64,000 nt of DNA from Desertimonas sp963786985 (GTDB taxonomy: Bacteria; Actinomycetota; Acidimicrobiia; Acidimicrobiales; Ilumatobacteraceae): assembly GCA_963786985.1 (NCBI GenBank), contig CAWBBL010000016.1:186001-250000 (forward strand), given 5' to 3'. The translations under genes and the position numbers were made by a program. The notes under the pieces are model-generated. The model ran no database searches. It worked only from the letters and a program-made list of their open reading frames with translations, and was not told where the DNA came from. Positions 24,104 to 33,900 of this stretch are shown here, one piece after another (positions within the stretch are counted from its first letter, which is position 1; each line of letters opens with the position of its first letter).

Positions 24104-24109
24104 TACCCT
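24104..24109 (+). promoter_or_regulatory. -10 box (TACCCT) of the sortase gene
   Basis: TACCCT nine bases before the ATG at 24119. A GTG directly after the box (24110) is too close to be the start. Confidence 0.5.
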
Positions 24110-24118
24110 GTGCCCTCC

Positions 24119-25441
24119 ATGGGCCGCACGTCGCGCTGGGACCGGCCCCCGGGCCCCCGCGATCTGCGCTGGTTCGTGCGCTTGTTCGGCAAGACGCTGA
24201 TCGTCATCGGGCTGTTGATGTTCGGCTTTGTCGCCTACCAACTGTGGGGCACCGGGATCGAGTATTCGCGTGCCCAGGACCGTGCCGAGAACCAGTTCGA
24301 GGAGTTGCTCGAGCTCACGGGGCAGCAGCCGAGCAGCGCCGCGCCGACGTCGACAACGACGACCGAAACCCCCACGACGACCGAAGCCCCCACGACGACC
24401 GCTGGGACGACGACGACCACCACGGCGTCGACAACCACGTCGAGCACCACGTCGTCGACCGTCGCTCCGACGACGACGTCAACGGTGCCGGTCGTCGACA
24501 TCGCCGCCCTGGGAATCGAGGACGGCGATTCGATCGCCAGGCTGGAGATTCCGCGGATGGGACTCGACGACTATGTCGTTGCCGGCGTCGGCCGCGAGGA
24601 GCTCAAGAAAGGTCCTGGGCACTACCCCCAGACACCGATGCCGGGACAGCTGGGCAACAGCGCGATCGCCGGGCACCGAACGACGTATGGCGGCCCGTTC
24701 CTGGAGATCGACGAGATCGAGGCGGGCGACGAGATCATCGTCACGACCCCGTACGGTCGATTCGTCTACCGCGCGACGACGACCGAGATCGTCGGACCGG
24801 ACGCGTGGGAGGTGATCGCCACCACCGACTCGACGATCGCCACATTGACGCTGACGTCGTGCCACCCGGTCGGAACGGCGTCGGAGCGGATCGTCGTCCA
24901 TGCCGAGCTCGACGTCACGCAGTCCGACGCGCCAACGGCGCCGGTGTTCGACTATGGCCGCGACGCCGTTGCCGACACGAGTGGCCAGCTGCCCGGAGAG
25001 AACGCCACCGACCCCACGACCACCGCCGTGTCGACGACCAGCACGCTTGCGTCGACGACCAGCACGCCCGCGTCGACGACCAGCACGCCGGCGTCGACGA
25101 CCAGCACGCCTGCGCCGACCACGACGCTGGTGCCCCAGACGCTGCCGGCCGACACGCTGTACTCCGTGCTGCCCGGTGGGGGGACGATCGGCGGCGGCGA
25201 CGGTGACGACGGAGAGGCGGCGGAGGACGCCTTCAGCAACCACTGGTTCACCGACACGAGCGCGTGGCCGCAGGTCGCCATGTGGGGCCTCTTGGCGACC
25301 GCCGTCGTCGTCGCCGGCTACTTCGTCGCCAAGCGCTTCCGCAACAGCTGGATCGGTCTCAGCGTCGTGGCGATTCCCTTCGTCGTGACCCTGTACTTCT
25401 TCTACCAGAACGTCAACCGGCTGCTGCCTGCTGCCCTGTAG
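24119..25441 (+). CDS. Class E sortase with Thr-rich linkers
   Basis: 440 residues from the ATG at 24119. N-terminal membrane anchor (about 24-42), a Thr/Ser stalk (about 75-120), then the sortase domain with H186 (AGHRTTYGG), C248 (TLTSCHP) and R257 (SERIVV). A second Thr/Ser stalk made of repeated STTSTPA units follows, then two C-terminal membrane helices. Sortases cut wall-sorting signals and join proteins to cell-wall material; class E is typical of high-GC actinobacteria. Anchors at both ends put the catalytic domain outside the membrane. No substrate with an obvious sorting signal is in the window. Confidence 0.92.
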   Translation: MGRTSRWDRPPGPRDLRWFVRLFGKTLIVIGLLMFGFVAYQLWGTGIEYSRAQDRAENQFEELLELTGQQPSSAAPTSTTTTETPTTTEAPTTTAGTTTTTTASTTTSSTTSSTVAPTTTSTVPVVDIAALGIEDGDSIARLEIPRMGLDDYVVAGVGREELKKGPGHYPQTPMPGQLGNSAIAGHRTTYGGPFLEIDEIEAGDEIIVTTPYGRFVYRATTTEIVGPDAWEVIATTDSTIATLTLTSCHPVGTASERIVVHAELDVTQSDAPTAPVFDYGRDAVADTSGQLPGENATDPTTTAVSTTSTLASTTSTPASTTSTPASTTSTPAPTTTLVPQTLPADTLYSVLPGGGTIGGGDGDDGEAAEDAFSNHWFTDTSAWPQVAMWGLLATAVVVAGYFVAKRFRNSWIGLSVVAIPFVVTLYFFYQNVNRLLPAAL

Positions 25442-25450
25442 CAGGGCTTT
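25433..25450 (+). terminator. Terminator-like hairpin overlapping the sortase stop codon
   Basis: GCCCTG-TAG-CAGGGC followed by TTT. The loop is the stop codon itself. The U-tract is short, so intrinsic termination is possible but weak. Confidence 0.45.
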
Positions 25451-25451
25451 C

Positions 25452-25733
25452 GTGCGCAGCCAGCCGTGGTCGGCAAGGACACGCGCTGACGCGATCGCAG
25501 ACGTCGAGGGCAGCCTCGCCATTCCCGGGCTTCGGATCTCCTGGTCGTCATCGGATGCCGAAGTGGCGGGTGACGGGACGCTCAGGTTCGTGTTGAGTTC
25601 GAATGAGATCTCCATGGACGGTCCAGACGGTCAGCCGGTGATCAACCGGGGGCGTGCCGTGACGGTGTGGCGGCGCGACGCCGATGGCGAGTGGCGCTGC
25701 GCTGTTGACATCTGGAACGCCGAACCTGACTGA
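25452..25733 (+). pseudogene. Fragment of a SnoaL-like/DUF4440 domain protein
   Basis: 93 residues whose C-terminal half (DGQPVINRGRAVTVWRRD, then GEWRCAVDIWNAEPD) looks like the end of DUF4440/NTF2-like proteins. The first 50-60 residues of that fold are missing and there is no convincing start signal, so this is probably a decayed remnant. It could still be a short real protein. Confidence 0.4.
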
Positions 25734-25837
25734 CACCGCAACCACAGCGATGGACCGAGCGGGCCGGGCACCAGCGGATGAAGGTGCGTCTCCGCCTCGG
25801 CGCAGGTTCGGCGCAGCTTCGACGATCCCGTCGTTCG

Positions 25838-25843
25838 TACGCT
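25838..25843 (+). promoter_or_regulatory. -10 box (TACGCT) of the GrpB-family gene
   Basis: TACGCT seven bases before the ATG at 25851, no Shine-Dalgarno. Confidence 0.5.
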
Positions 25844-25850
25844 AGGTCTC

Positions 25851-26450
25851 ATGGCGACGGTCGATCAGATCACGCGGCACGACGATGCTGATCCCGACGA
25901 TGACGTCTGGGTCGGCGCACCGCCACCGGTGAGTCCGATCGAGATCGTCGATGCCGACCCCTCCTGGCCAGCGCAGTACGACCAGCTGGCCAACCGCATC
26001 CGGGATGCGCTGGGAGATCGCGTCCTCGCGCTGGAGCACATCGGATCGACGAGTGTGCCGGGCCTCGCAGCCAAGCCGACAATCGACATCGACCTGACCG
26101 TCACCGATTCCGGTGACGAGTCGGCGTACGTGCCAACACTCGAAGCGACGGGGTTCGTGTTGGCGATTCGCGATCCCCGCTGGCATCAGCATCGCCTGAT
26201 GGTCGCGACGTCGCCGCGGGCCAACCTCCACGTGTGGAGCCCCGACAGCCCCGAGGCGATCCGCCATGTGATGTTCCGCGACTGGCTCCGCGACCACCCC
26301 GACGATTGCAGGCGATACGCCGACGCCAAGCGGGCGGCGGCCGCAGCTACCAACGATGATGGTGCGACCGTTATGGAGTACAACCTGCGCAAGCAACCCG
26401 TCGTCCGCGACATCCTCGATCACATCTTCCGAGCCCACGGAATGTTGTGA
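25851..26450 (+). CDS. GrpB/UPF0157 family nucleotidyltransferase-like protein
   Basis: 199 residues. The family motif is clear: the DPSWPAQYDQL opening, HIGSTSVPGLAAKPTIDIDLTV with the two metal aspartates, and FRDWLRDHP. GrpB proteins have a nucleotidyltransferase fold; their substrates are mostly unknown. The first 28 residues are an acidic extension not needed for the fold. Cytosolic. No operon partner. Confidence 0.88.
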   Translation: MATVDQITRHDDADPDDDVWVGAPPPVSPIEIVDADPSWPAQYDQLANRIRDALGDRVLALEHIGSTSVPGLAAKPTIDIDLTVTDSGDESAYVPTLEATGFVLAIRDPRWHQHRLMVATSPRANLHVWSPDSPEAIRHVMFRDWLRDHPDDCRRYADAKRAAAAATNDDGATVMEYNLRKQPVVRDILDHIFRAHGML

Positions 26451-26699
26451 GCGAATTGGCAGCGCGGTGAATCGACCTCGGCTTCGCTGGGCCCGGCCCT
26501 GGGAGTTCGCCCTACGCCCTTGAGCCGGGTGACCCACCGCCGGCATCAACACGACCCGAACGCCAGCACCGAACGTCGGCCATTGGTTGGCGGTGCGGGT
26601 TGATCGATCGAACGTCGTGTCGGACTGTGACCGGATGCCGAATCCGGGGTTTCACGGGTTGTTCTCGAAGCCGCATTCGGGCTGGGCGATCATGAACGC

Positions 26700-27824
26700 A
26701 TGCCAAGCCACGCCGTCACGCCCTTCCATCTCGAAGTGCCAAACGATGACCTCGACGACCTTCGTGCCCGGCTGCGGCGCACTCGCTGGCCGGAGCCGGC
26801 AACGGACCCGACGCAGGGCGTCGACCTCAACGAGCTGCAGGCACTCTGCACCTACTGGATTGACCGCTACGACTGGCGGCGGACCGAGGAGTGGCTGAAT
26901 ACGGTCGGACAGTTCCGCACGACAATCGACGGACTCGCCATCCACTTCGTGCACGCTCGCTCGAGCGACCCGAACGCGCTTCCACTCGTGCTGACTCACG
27001 GCTGGCCCGGCTCGATCGTCGAATTCCGCGAGGTGATCGAGCCGCTCAACGAGGCGGGATTCCACTGCGTCGTGCCGTCACTGCCTGGCTACGGCTGGAG
27101 CGACAAGCCGGCCGGAGCGGGATGGGGCATCCAGCGGACTGCGCGGGCCTGGGCGACGCTCATGGCGCGTCTCGGCTACCACCGGTACGGAGCGCAAGGC
27201 ACGGACTGGGGCACGAGCGTGAGCGCCAGCCTCGGCCAGCAGGATCCGAACCACATCGTCGGCATCCACCTCATGCCGCCACTCGCCCCACCCGACCCGT
27301 CCACCTTCGGCGACCTCACCGACGCCGAACAGAAAACGCTCGACACGATCAAGCAAGGCGCCGAGAACGACTCCGGCTACTCGACAATGCACCGCACACG
27401 TCCCCAGACGATCGGCTACACGCTGACCGACTCGCCTGCCGCGCTTGCCGCCTGGATCGGCGAAAAGTTCACGACCTGGTCCGACCCACGCAGCGAACTC
27501 TCACCCGACGCGCTGCTCGACAACCTCATGTTCTATTGGCTCCCGAGCACCGGCGCGTCGAGTGCGCGGCTGTATTGGGAGAGCCTGCACGAGGTCGCCC
27601 GCTGGCTCGAAGGACCGCTCGAGCCACGCGACCGGGTCGACGCGCCCGCCGGCTGCACCGTGTTTCCCTACGAGCTTCAACGCCCCTCGAGGCGCTGGGT
27701 CGAGCAGCGCTTCCACAACATTCGCTACTGGAATGAACCCGAACGCGGAGGCCACTTCCCTGCCCTCGAGCAACCTGCACTCTTCGTCGACGAGCTGACC
27801 ACCTTCTTCGCCCTCGTCCGATGA
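26700..27824 (+). CDS. Epoxide hydrolase, alpha/beta fold
   Basis: 374 residues. An N-terminal EHN domain (about 1-110, with DLRARLRRTRWP) precedes an alpha/beta hydrolase core: oxyanion loop THGWPGS, nucleophile Asp in GTDWGTSV, and the catalytic His in ERGGHFPALEQP. The EHN domain marks microsomal-type epoxide hydrolases, which open epoxides to diols. Its codon use is slightly less GC-biased than the neighbours and it stands alone, which may hint at transfer. The upstream 250 bp (26451-26699) hold no recognisable feature. Confidence 0.9.
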   Translation: MPSHAVTPFHLEVPNDDLDDLRARLRRTRWPEPATDPTQGVDLNELQALCTYWIDRYDWRRTEEWLNTVGQFRTTIDGLAIHFVHARSSDPNALPLVLTHGWPGSIVEFREVIEPLNEAGFHCVVPSLPGYGWSDKPAGAGWGIQRTARAWATLMARLGYHRYGAQGTDWGTSVSASLGQQDPNHIVGIHLMPPLAPPDPSTFGDLTDAEQKTLDTIKQGAENDSGYSTMHRTRPQTIGYTLTDSPAALAAWIGEKFTTWSDPRSELSPDALLDNLMFYWLPSTGASSARLYWESLHEVARWLEGPLEPRDRVDAPAGCTVFPYELQRPSRRWVEQRFHNIRYWNEPERGGHFPALEQPALFVDELTTFFALVR

Positions 27825-27940
27825 CACACCCTGCGTATCTCCCTCCGATGACGCGTACATCGAGGTGGGCCGGTGCTTGTACTCGGTCGGGGGTTGCGTC
27901 CTCCGGCAGTGTTTGACGGAAGCCAGAATTCCGCGACCGA

Positions 27941-28459
27941 GTGACGATGCCCGAGGGCCACGGTGCCGCGCCCCAAACGGAACCTCTCGATCGCGCCAGT
28001 GGCCATCTACGGTTTCAGCGCGTGGCTTCACTGTCGCCGAGATTGAAGGCAATTGTCGATGCGTTGCCGCTTCGGGCTGGGCTACGGGTGATCGAGATCG
28101 GTTGCGGCCCTGGCGCCGCCGCACGCGAGGTCGCTGAGCGCGTCGGCGCGTCCGGTCACGTGCTCGCCGTTGACCGTTCGGCCAAGGCGATCGATCTACT
28201 CACCGAATCGGCAGCAGCATTGATCTCGGCTGGAAGGCTGACGCCACGCCGCGTGAACGTCGAGGAACTTGAGCTCGAACCCGGAGAGGAGCGTTACGAC
28301 GTCGCCTTTGCGGTGCGGGTTGGTGCATTCGATGGCCGCGACCGCCGGGCTGGTGCGCTTGCGCTTGCCCGGCTCGGTCGCGCTCTGGTTCCCGGCGGCC
28401 AGCTGTACATCGATGGTGGTGACCCGCTCCAAGAGATCGCCGTACGCGAGGCCGACTGA
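27941..28459 (+). CDS. Class I SAM-dependent methyltransferase
   Basis: 172 residues. Motif I VIEIGCGPGAAAREV, motif II acidic VLAVDRS, and YDVAFAVRVGAFDG as the motif IV region. The protein is short and ends just after the last core strands (PGGQLYIDGGDP), so it lacks a substrate-binding cap. The target is unknown. The start is uncertain: GTG at 27941 or ATG at 27947, with no ribosome site. Confidence 0.78.
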   Translation: MTMPEGHGAAPQTEPLDRASGHLRFQRVASLSPRLKAIVDALPLRAGLRVIEIGCGPGAAAREVAERVGASGHVLAVDRSAKAIDLLTESAAALISAGRLTPRRVNVEELELEPGEERYDVAFAVRVGAFDGRDRRAGALALARLGRALVPGGQLYIDGGDPLQEIAVREAD

Positions 28460-28627
28460 GAAGGCCGCACCAAACCGCATGGGCGCGCGACTGGCTCACC
28501 TTGACCGCCTGCTGCACGCCGCGCCGTAGGGCGTCGCCCCGGTTTGCCTCAGCCGGTCGACTCACAACGAGTCGCCCAGCTGACAGAAACGGTGAGGGAC
28601 CGTTGCCCCGTCAGGCTCCTCGATCCC

Positions 28628-28633
28628 TACGAT
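28628..28633 (+). promoter_or_regulatory. -10 box (TACGAT) of a small membrane protein gene
   Basis: TACGAT nine bases before the ATG at 28643. It favours this start over the longer frame from 28544. Confidence 0.4.
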
Positions 28634-28642
28634 GCGGCGCCG

Positions 28643-28912
28643 ATGCCCGCACCGAGTGCCCCCGACGATCCAGTCAGGCGCCGGCGCGCGACCGCTGAAC
28701 GGCTCGCCCGACTCGCCAGCCGTGCCGGGTACCTGCTGATCGCCGTCGCGGTCGTCCTCTTCTTCGTCGCCTTGGCCACTGACTTCAACGCCACGATGGC
28801 GGCGGTCGTCACCGTCGCCCTGATCGCCGGTTGCGTGTTGCTGGCGCCGGCGATCATCGTCGGATACGCGGTGAAGGCCGCCGAGCGGGAGGACGCCGAG
28901 CACGGGTTGTGA
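28643..28912 (+). CDS. Small two-helix membrane protein
   Basis: 89 residues: an Arg-rich cytoplasmic N-terminus, two membrane helices (about 33-51 and 56-78) joined by a short TDFNATM turn, and a charged C-terminus (KAAEREDAEHGL). It looks like a small integral membrane protein of unknown function. The start is chosen by the -10 box. It lies just upstream of the TetR gene but has its own promoter. Confidence 0.6.
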   Translation: MPAPSAPDDPVRRRRATAERLARLASRAGYLLIAVAVVLFFVALATDFNATMAAVVTVALIAGCVLLAPAIIVGYAVKAAEREDAEHGL

Positions 28913-28939
28913 CCGCGCTGAGCCCGGCGGACCGGTTGT

Positions 28940-28945
28940 TACCCT
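28940..28945 (+). promoter_or_regulatory. -10 box (TACCCT) of the TetR-family gene
   Basis: TACCCT nine bases before the ATG at 28955; no Shine-Dalgarno. Confidence 0.5.
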
Positions 28946-28954
28946 GCGGTAGTC

Positions 28955-29551
28955 ATGTCGTCTCGCCTCTCCGCCAGCGCCCGCCGTCAGCAGCTGCTCG
29001 ACGTCGCCCTGGCCACGTTCGCCCGCCACGGGTACCACGAGACGTCGATGAACGACATTGCCGATGCCGCCGGGGTCACCAAGCCGGTGCTCTATCAACA
29101 CTTCGAGTCCAAGCGCGACCTCTACCAGGCATTGCTCGACGACGTCGGCGCGCGGATGGTCGCCACGATCACCGAAGCCACCAGCGGAGTGACCAGCGGA
29201 CGCGAGCAGACCGAACGGGGCTTCGCCGCCTACTTTCGTTGGGTTGCCGAACACCGAGATGCCTTCGTCCTGCTCTACGGCGGGGCGTCGCGTCAAGACC
29301 AGGAGTTCTCAGCGGCCGTGCGCAAGGTGACCGCCGAGGCGGCGACGGCGATCGCCCCGTTGATCGACGCCGGGATCGATCCGGAGCACCAGCTCACACT
29401 GGCCCACGCCATCGTCGGACTCTCCGAGGGCGCCAGCCGTCGGCTCGTCGAGCGCGGCGGAACGTTCGACCCCGACGAGGTCGCCGGTCAGCTCAGCGCC
29501 TTCGCCTGGGCGGGACTGCGCAGCATCCACCAACCCGTCGCCGCTTCCTGA
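28955..29551 (+). CDS. TetR-family transcriptional regulator
   Basis: 198 residues. The N-terminal helix-turn-helix is typical (LLDVALATFARHGYHETSM then NDIADAAGVTKPVLYQHFESKRDLYQALL). The C-terminal ligand domain is helical and not assignable. No obvious operator palindrome is seen next to its own start. Its regulon is unknown; the closest candidates are the small membrane protein gene upstream and the convergent flavin/F420 oxidoreductase gene. Confidence 0.9.
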   Translation: MSSRLSASARRQQLLDVALATFARHGYHETSMNDIADAAGVTKPVLYQHFESKRDLYQALLDDVGARMVATITEATSGVTSGREQTERGFAAYFRWVAEHRDAFVLLYGGASRQDQEFSAAVRKVTAEAATAIAPLIDAGIDPEHQLTLAHAIVGLSEGASRRLVERGGTFDPDEVAGQLSAFAWAGLRSIHQPVAAS

Positions 29552-29575
29552 CCAGCCCTCAGGGCGCCGGGGCGC

Positions 29576-30001
29576 TCACTCCAGCTTGCCGTAGTCGGTC
29601 GTGTGCCACCGCCGTGGCGCCAGGCGGATCATCACGTGATCCTCGCCTGCGGTCGACTCGACGTAACCCTTGGCGAACCCCTCGTCGACGTAGCGCAGCG
29701 CCATCTCCAGGCGGAACTCCTCGGTCGACGGCTCGATCGTGACCGGGCCGTCGACAGTGACATAGGCGTACGGCAACTCCTCGCGCTGCGCGCAGAGTGT
29801 CGCCCGCCCGGCGGCGCTCAGCAGCGTGAACTTCTTCGTCGAGGTGTCGGTGCTGATCAGCACGTCACCGCCCACTTCGTAGAGGTACCACACCGGCGTC
29901 ACCACCGGCGGACCGTCCGCCGACTCCATGGCGAGGACCCCGACGTGGACCTTGGCGAGGAACTCCTCGCGCTCGGTTTGGCTCATCGTTAGCGCTGTCA
30001 T
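29576..30001 (-). CDS. Pyridoxamine-5'-phosphate-oxidase-like (PPOX) flavin/F420-binding protein
   Basis: 141 residues with the split-barrel fold: EREEFLAKVHVGVLAM, PPVVTPVWYLYE, GDVLISTDTSTKKFTLL and the C-terminal VMIRLAPRRWHTTDYGKL. Actinobacterial members bind F420 or FMN and reduce small molecules. The ATG at 30001 is used because the fold begins soon after it; the frame is open to 30172 without homology. An ATG at 29986 is also possible. Confidence 0.85.
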   Translation of the reverse strand: MTALTMSQTEREEFLAKVHVGVLAMESADGPPVVTPVWYLYEVGGDVLISTDTSTKKFTLLSAAGRATLCAQREELPYAYVTVDGPVTIEPSTEEFRLEMALRYVDEGFAKGYVESTAGEDHVMIRLAPRRWHTTDYGKLE

Positions 30002-30198
30002 ACGACCATCGTGCCAGCCGTCGGCGGTCTCACCAGACGGTGATTCTGCGGGCGCCGGGTCGTCGTCATCGGCAGCAGAGACGGCCACCCCGGCGACGCC
30101 GCACCGCAGTTGCCCCGGCGCAAGACGGGTAACGCTCAGGTAACGCCGCGCCCTCATCGTGTGCTTCGTCAACTACCTCCGAATGAAGGGACCAACGA

Positions 30199-30519
30199 AT
30201 GACTACCAAACGCGTGCCAAAAGCACGTCAATTGGCCGGACCGGGAGTCAGCGGCGCCGCCACGGACACCCCGCTCTTTCACCTCGACGTCGATCGTGAT
30301 CAGCTCACCGACCTGGTCGCCGACCCGGTGACGTACCTGGCGAAGGCCGGCCTGGGAGAAGAACAGGGCATCGCCCCGGGCGGAGCAATGAGCGTCAGCC
30401 TGGGCCGCGGTGATCTGCGCTGGACACCCGACGGGTGGCAGCAGGCCTCCGACAGCGAGCCGACCAGCGAATGGTGCTGCTTCGTCGTCGGCGACCAGAC
30501 GATCTGCCACAACCACTAG
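30199..30519 (+). CDS. Small Cys/His-tailed peptide, possible RiPP precursor
   Basis: 106 residues, no known family. The middle (DRDQLTDLVADPVTYLAKAGL) resembles the ladP-xx-L-xx-aGi pattern of nitrile-hydratase-like leader peptides. The C-terminus is Gly/Ser/Trp-rich and ends WCCFVVGDQTICHNH, with three Cys and two His. A GAAGGGA site lies upstream of the ATG. It is followed 17 bp later by a second small gene. No modifying enzyme or exporter is adjacent, so the precursor idea is inference. Confidence 0.6.
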   Translation: MTTKRVPKARQLAGPGVSGAATDTPLFHLDVDRDQLTDLVADPVTYLAKAGLGEEQGIAPGGAMSVSLGRGDLRWTPDGWQQASDSEPTSEWCCFVVGDQTICHNH

Positions 30520-30536
30520 AGAACAGGAACATCGAT

Positions 30537-30845
30537 ATGTCAGACACATCAGACACCGGAACACGCCCCACCGATTCGACCGGTGACACCGGCGAGACCG
30601 GAGACACCGGCGCCGAGCCGAGCGGGGGCACCGTCGAGGCCGGACCGGCCGAGGAGGTCATCCTCGAGGTCGACGGGCGGGAGATCGACGTCACGGCCGA
30701 TCCCAACGACGCCTTCCCAACCGGCTCGCAGGTCCCCGACCAATCGGCATCAACCGGCAGTGGCACGACGGGCCGTCCGCACGTCGTGAGCGGCGGCGTG
30801 ATCGGCAAGGCGACCGTCCAGAACCGGCCGCGCCTCAGCCAGTAG
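30537..30845 (+). CDS. Acidic Asp/Thr/Gly-rich small protein
   Basis: 102 residues. The N-terminal 35 residues are low-complexity (DTSDTGTRPTD, DTGETGDTG); then VILEVDGREIDVTADPND, a short beta-like stretch, and a basic end (VQNRPRLSQ). No family recognised, no signal peptide, no cysteines. ACAGGAAC precedes the ATG at 30537. It is probably co-transcribed with the Cys/His-tailed peptide gene and may serve as its partner. Confidence 0.6.
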   Translation: MSDTSDTGTRPTDSTGDTGETGDTGAEPSGGTVEAGPAEEVILEVDGREIDVTADPNDAFPTGSQVPDQSASTGSGTTGRPHVVSGGVIGKATVQNRPRLSQ

Positions 30846-30853
30846 CGGGTCAT

Positions 30854-30903
30854 CGAAGTCCCGACGGACCGCGCCGAATCGGGCGCGAATCGTCGGGACT
30901 TCG
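30854..30903. terminator. Bidirectional hairpin terminator
   Basis: Perfect 13-bp arms CGAAGTCCCGACG and CGTCGGGACTTCG enclose a loop that can itself fold (GCGCC/GGCGC). It lies between the convergent small-protein gene and lhr. There is no U-tract, as is common in high-GC genomes. Confidence 0.65.
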
Positions 30904-30917
30904 CGCCGCGGAGGCGC

Positions 30918-33900
30918 CTACCGATCCGCAGTGCGCAGAATCAGACCGCGATAGCCGTCGGTGAAGCCTGCACGGCGAGCAATCTCGGTGACCCATTGGC
31001 CGTCGGCGGACTCCGCCACGCCGGCCCCGTTGACCTTGCGGATCTCGACGCTGCGGACCCGCCCGTCCTCGACGAGGGCGCCGAGCGCGCTCGCCCACTC
31101 GTGGTCGACGGCGGCGCTGTCGAACGTCACCAAGTGGTGCGAGCGGCGGTCGTGCCACACCAACGGCACACCGTGATGCAGGACGACGAGGGCGGCACCG
31201 ATGCGCGCCGGGCGCCCCGGGGACTCCGGCCACGGCAGCGTGCCGCCATAGGGCTGGGCCGGATCTGTGGCCGAGAGTACGACGGTCGCCGAAGCGGCCG
31301 AGTCATCGAGGTCGCCGGGGTTCGGCGGGAACATCGGATCGTCGGGACGGCGGATCGAGCGCAGGCGGTCGACAGCGCCGGGCAGCGCGAACTGGGCTGC
31401 GCCGAGCCCACTGACGAAGTAGCCGCGGCGGACCTGGCCGCGATCCTCGAGCACCTTGAGCACGCCGTAGACCGACGCGAAGCCCCCGACCACTCCCTCG
31501 GCGAGGACGGCTTCACGCGTGACGACCCCATGCCGTTCGACGAGCTGCATGGCGGTGGCGTGGGCGGACGCCGTGTCCGTTGGTCGTGGTTCGAGCAGCG
31601 GGGCGACGAGGCTCCAGCGCCCCGCGCCGGCGGCCGGGCCAATCCGGCCGAGCCGCGACGGCCGCCCGCGGGTGCGCCCGCGTCCGGTACTCCCGCCAGG
31701 TCGACGGGCCGCAGCGCCTTTGCCGGTTGCCATCGACCGCAGCGCGGCCAGTGAGTCATTGGTGACCTCGCCAGCCCAGACCAGGTCCCACAGGGCAGCC
31801 AACAGCTCGGCGTCAGTGGGTCCGATGGCGCCGGCGCGCAGCTGCGCCCAGAAGCTCGCTCCCCCGGCGGCGAGCAGGTCGCGCAGCGTGTCGTGGAGCG
31901 CGCCGGTGGGTGGATCGACGTGTTCCCAACTTGGCGCCAGCAGGGCGATCTGATCGGCGAAGCACAGGCGTATCCGCCCGTCGTTCGACCCGATGGCCCC
32001 GGCACCCAACCACACGACGTCGCCCGCCGTGCACAGCTCGTCGAGCATCGACGCCCGGTAACCGGCAACGCGGGCGGCGAGCACATCGGACTCCAACGTC
32101 GACGCCACCAAGGGCGCGCCGGCAAGCACCCCGATCGTCTCGACGAGCGCCTCGACGCCGCGCCGCGTCTTGGACACCCCCTGCCAGGCCGGCAGGAACT
32201 CGGCGAGCGTCGCCGTGTCCACCGGCTCGACCTCCCGCCGCAGGGCGGCGAGCGAACGGCGACGCAGCTGGCGGAGGATCTCGACGTCGCACCACTCTCG
32301 CCGGACGCCGTCGGGGCGGAACTCACCACGGACGACGCGGCCATCGAGCTCGAGGGCGGCGAGGGCACCGGCGACCCGCGACTCGGACAGCCCGAGGCGA
32401 GTGGCGAGCTCACGCTCGACGAACGGCCCATGCGTCCGGGCGTAACGGGCAACGAGCTCCTCGAGCGGGCGGGGCACCGGATCGGTGAACACCTGGGGCA
32501 GGCCGATCGGTACGGCGCATCCGAGGGCGTCGCGGTAGCGGGCGGCGTCCTCGGCGGCGGCGAAGCGCTGCTCGCCGGCAATCGCCACCTCGATCGCCCG
32601 GCGTTCGGCAAGCAGCGACGCCAGCAGCGCGCCGGCAGTCGTCCCACCGGCAGGTTCACAGCGCAGCTCGACCTCGGTGGCGGTGAGGTCGCCGACGCGT
32701 CGGAGCACGTCGTGCAGCTCGTCGGCGGTGCGGGCGCGGCGACCATCGGAGAGATGCTGGACGTCGAGCTCGACGTCGGCGAGGACCCCCGGATCGAGCA
32801 GCTCGCGCAGCTCCTCGGCTCCGAGGAGGTCGGCGAGAAGGTCGCGGTCGAGCGCCAGGGCCGCTGCCCTGCGCTCGGCCAGCGGAGCGTCGCCCTCGTA
32901 CATGTAGGCGGCGATCCAGTTGAACAGCAGGCTCTGGGCCATCGGCGACGGCTTCGCCGTCTCCACCGAGACGACGCGCACGGCCCTCGATCGCAGCTGA
33001 CCAAGCACCTCTTTCAGGGCGGGGACGTCGAACACGTCCTGGAGGCACTCCCGCGAGGCTTCCAGCAGCACTGGGAAGGTCGGATACTTGGCGGCCACGG
33101 CGAGCAGGTCGGCGGCCCGCTGGCGTTGCTGCCAGAGTGGCGTGCGTTGGTCGGGGCGCCGGCGCGGCAGGAGCAGCGAGCGACCGGCGCACTCCCGGAA
33201 CCGCGATGAGAACAGCGCCGTTTGGGGCAACGCCGACACGACGATGTCCTCGATGTCGTCGGGCTCGATGGTGATCGCCTCGATCGGCAGCTCGTCGGCG
33301 GCCTCGGGAAGTCGCAGGACGATCCCGTCGTCGCCCCACATCGATTCGACGGGCACGTCGTAGTGGTCGGCGAGTCGGCGCTCGATGGCCATCGCCCACG
33401 GGGCGTGAACCGGCGTGCCGAACGGGCTGAGAATGCAGATCCGCCAGTCGCCGATCTCGTCGCGGAACCGCTCGACGACGACCGTGCGGTCGTCCGGGAC
33501 GACGCCGGTGGCCTCGGCCTGCTCGTCGAGATACTGCACGAGGTTCCTCGCGGCAAGCTCGTCGAGGGCGTGCTCGCCACGCAACATGGACATGGCGTCA
33601 TCGCCTGACGCCGCCCGCAGCTCGCGGACGAACGCGCCGACCGCCCGACCGAGCTCGAGCGGTCGACCGGGGCGGTCACCGTGCCAGAACGGCATCTTGC
33701 CGGGCTCGCCGGGAGCCGGAGTCACCGTGACCCGCTCGAACGTGATGTCCTCGATGCGCCACGTCGATGCTCCGAGAAGGAACGTCTCACCCGGCCGGCT
33801 CTCGTAGACCATCTCCTCGTCGAGTTCGCCGACCCGCTTGCCGTCGGGCAGGAACACGCCGAACAGACCGCGGTCGGGGATCGTCCCCCCGGACGTCACG

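Noticed and set aside
24340..25140. CGACGACG-rich repeats as simple-sequence DNA or a recombination hotspot
   Set aside because: They are Thr codon runs in the sortase stalks, and similar runs occur in the gene at 1796.
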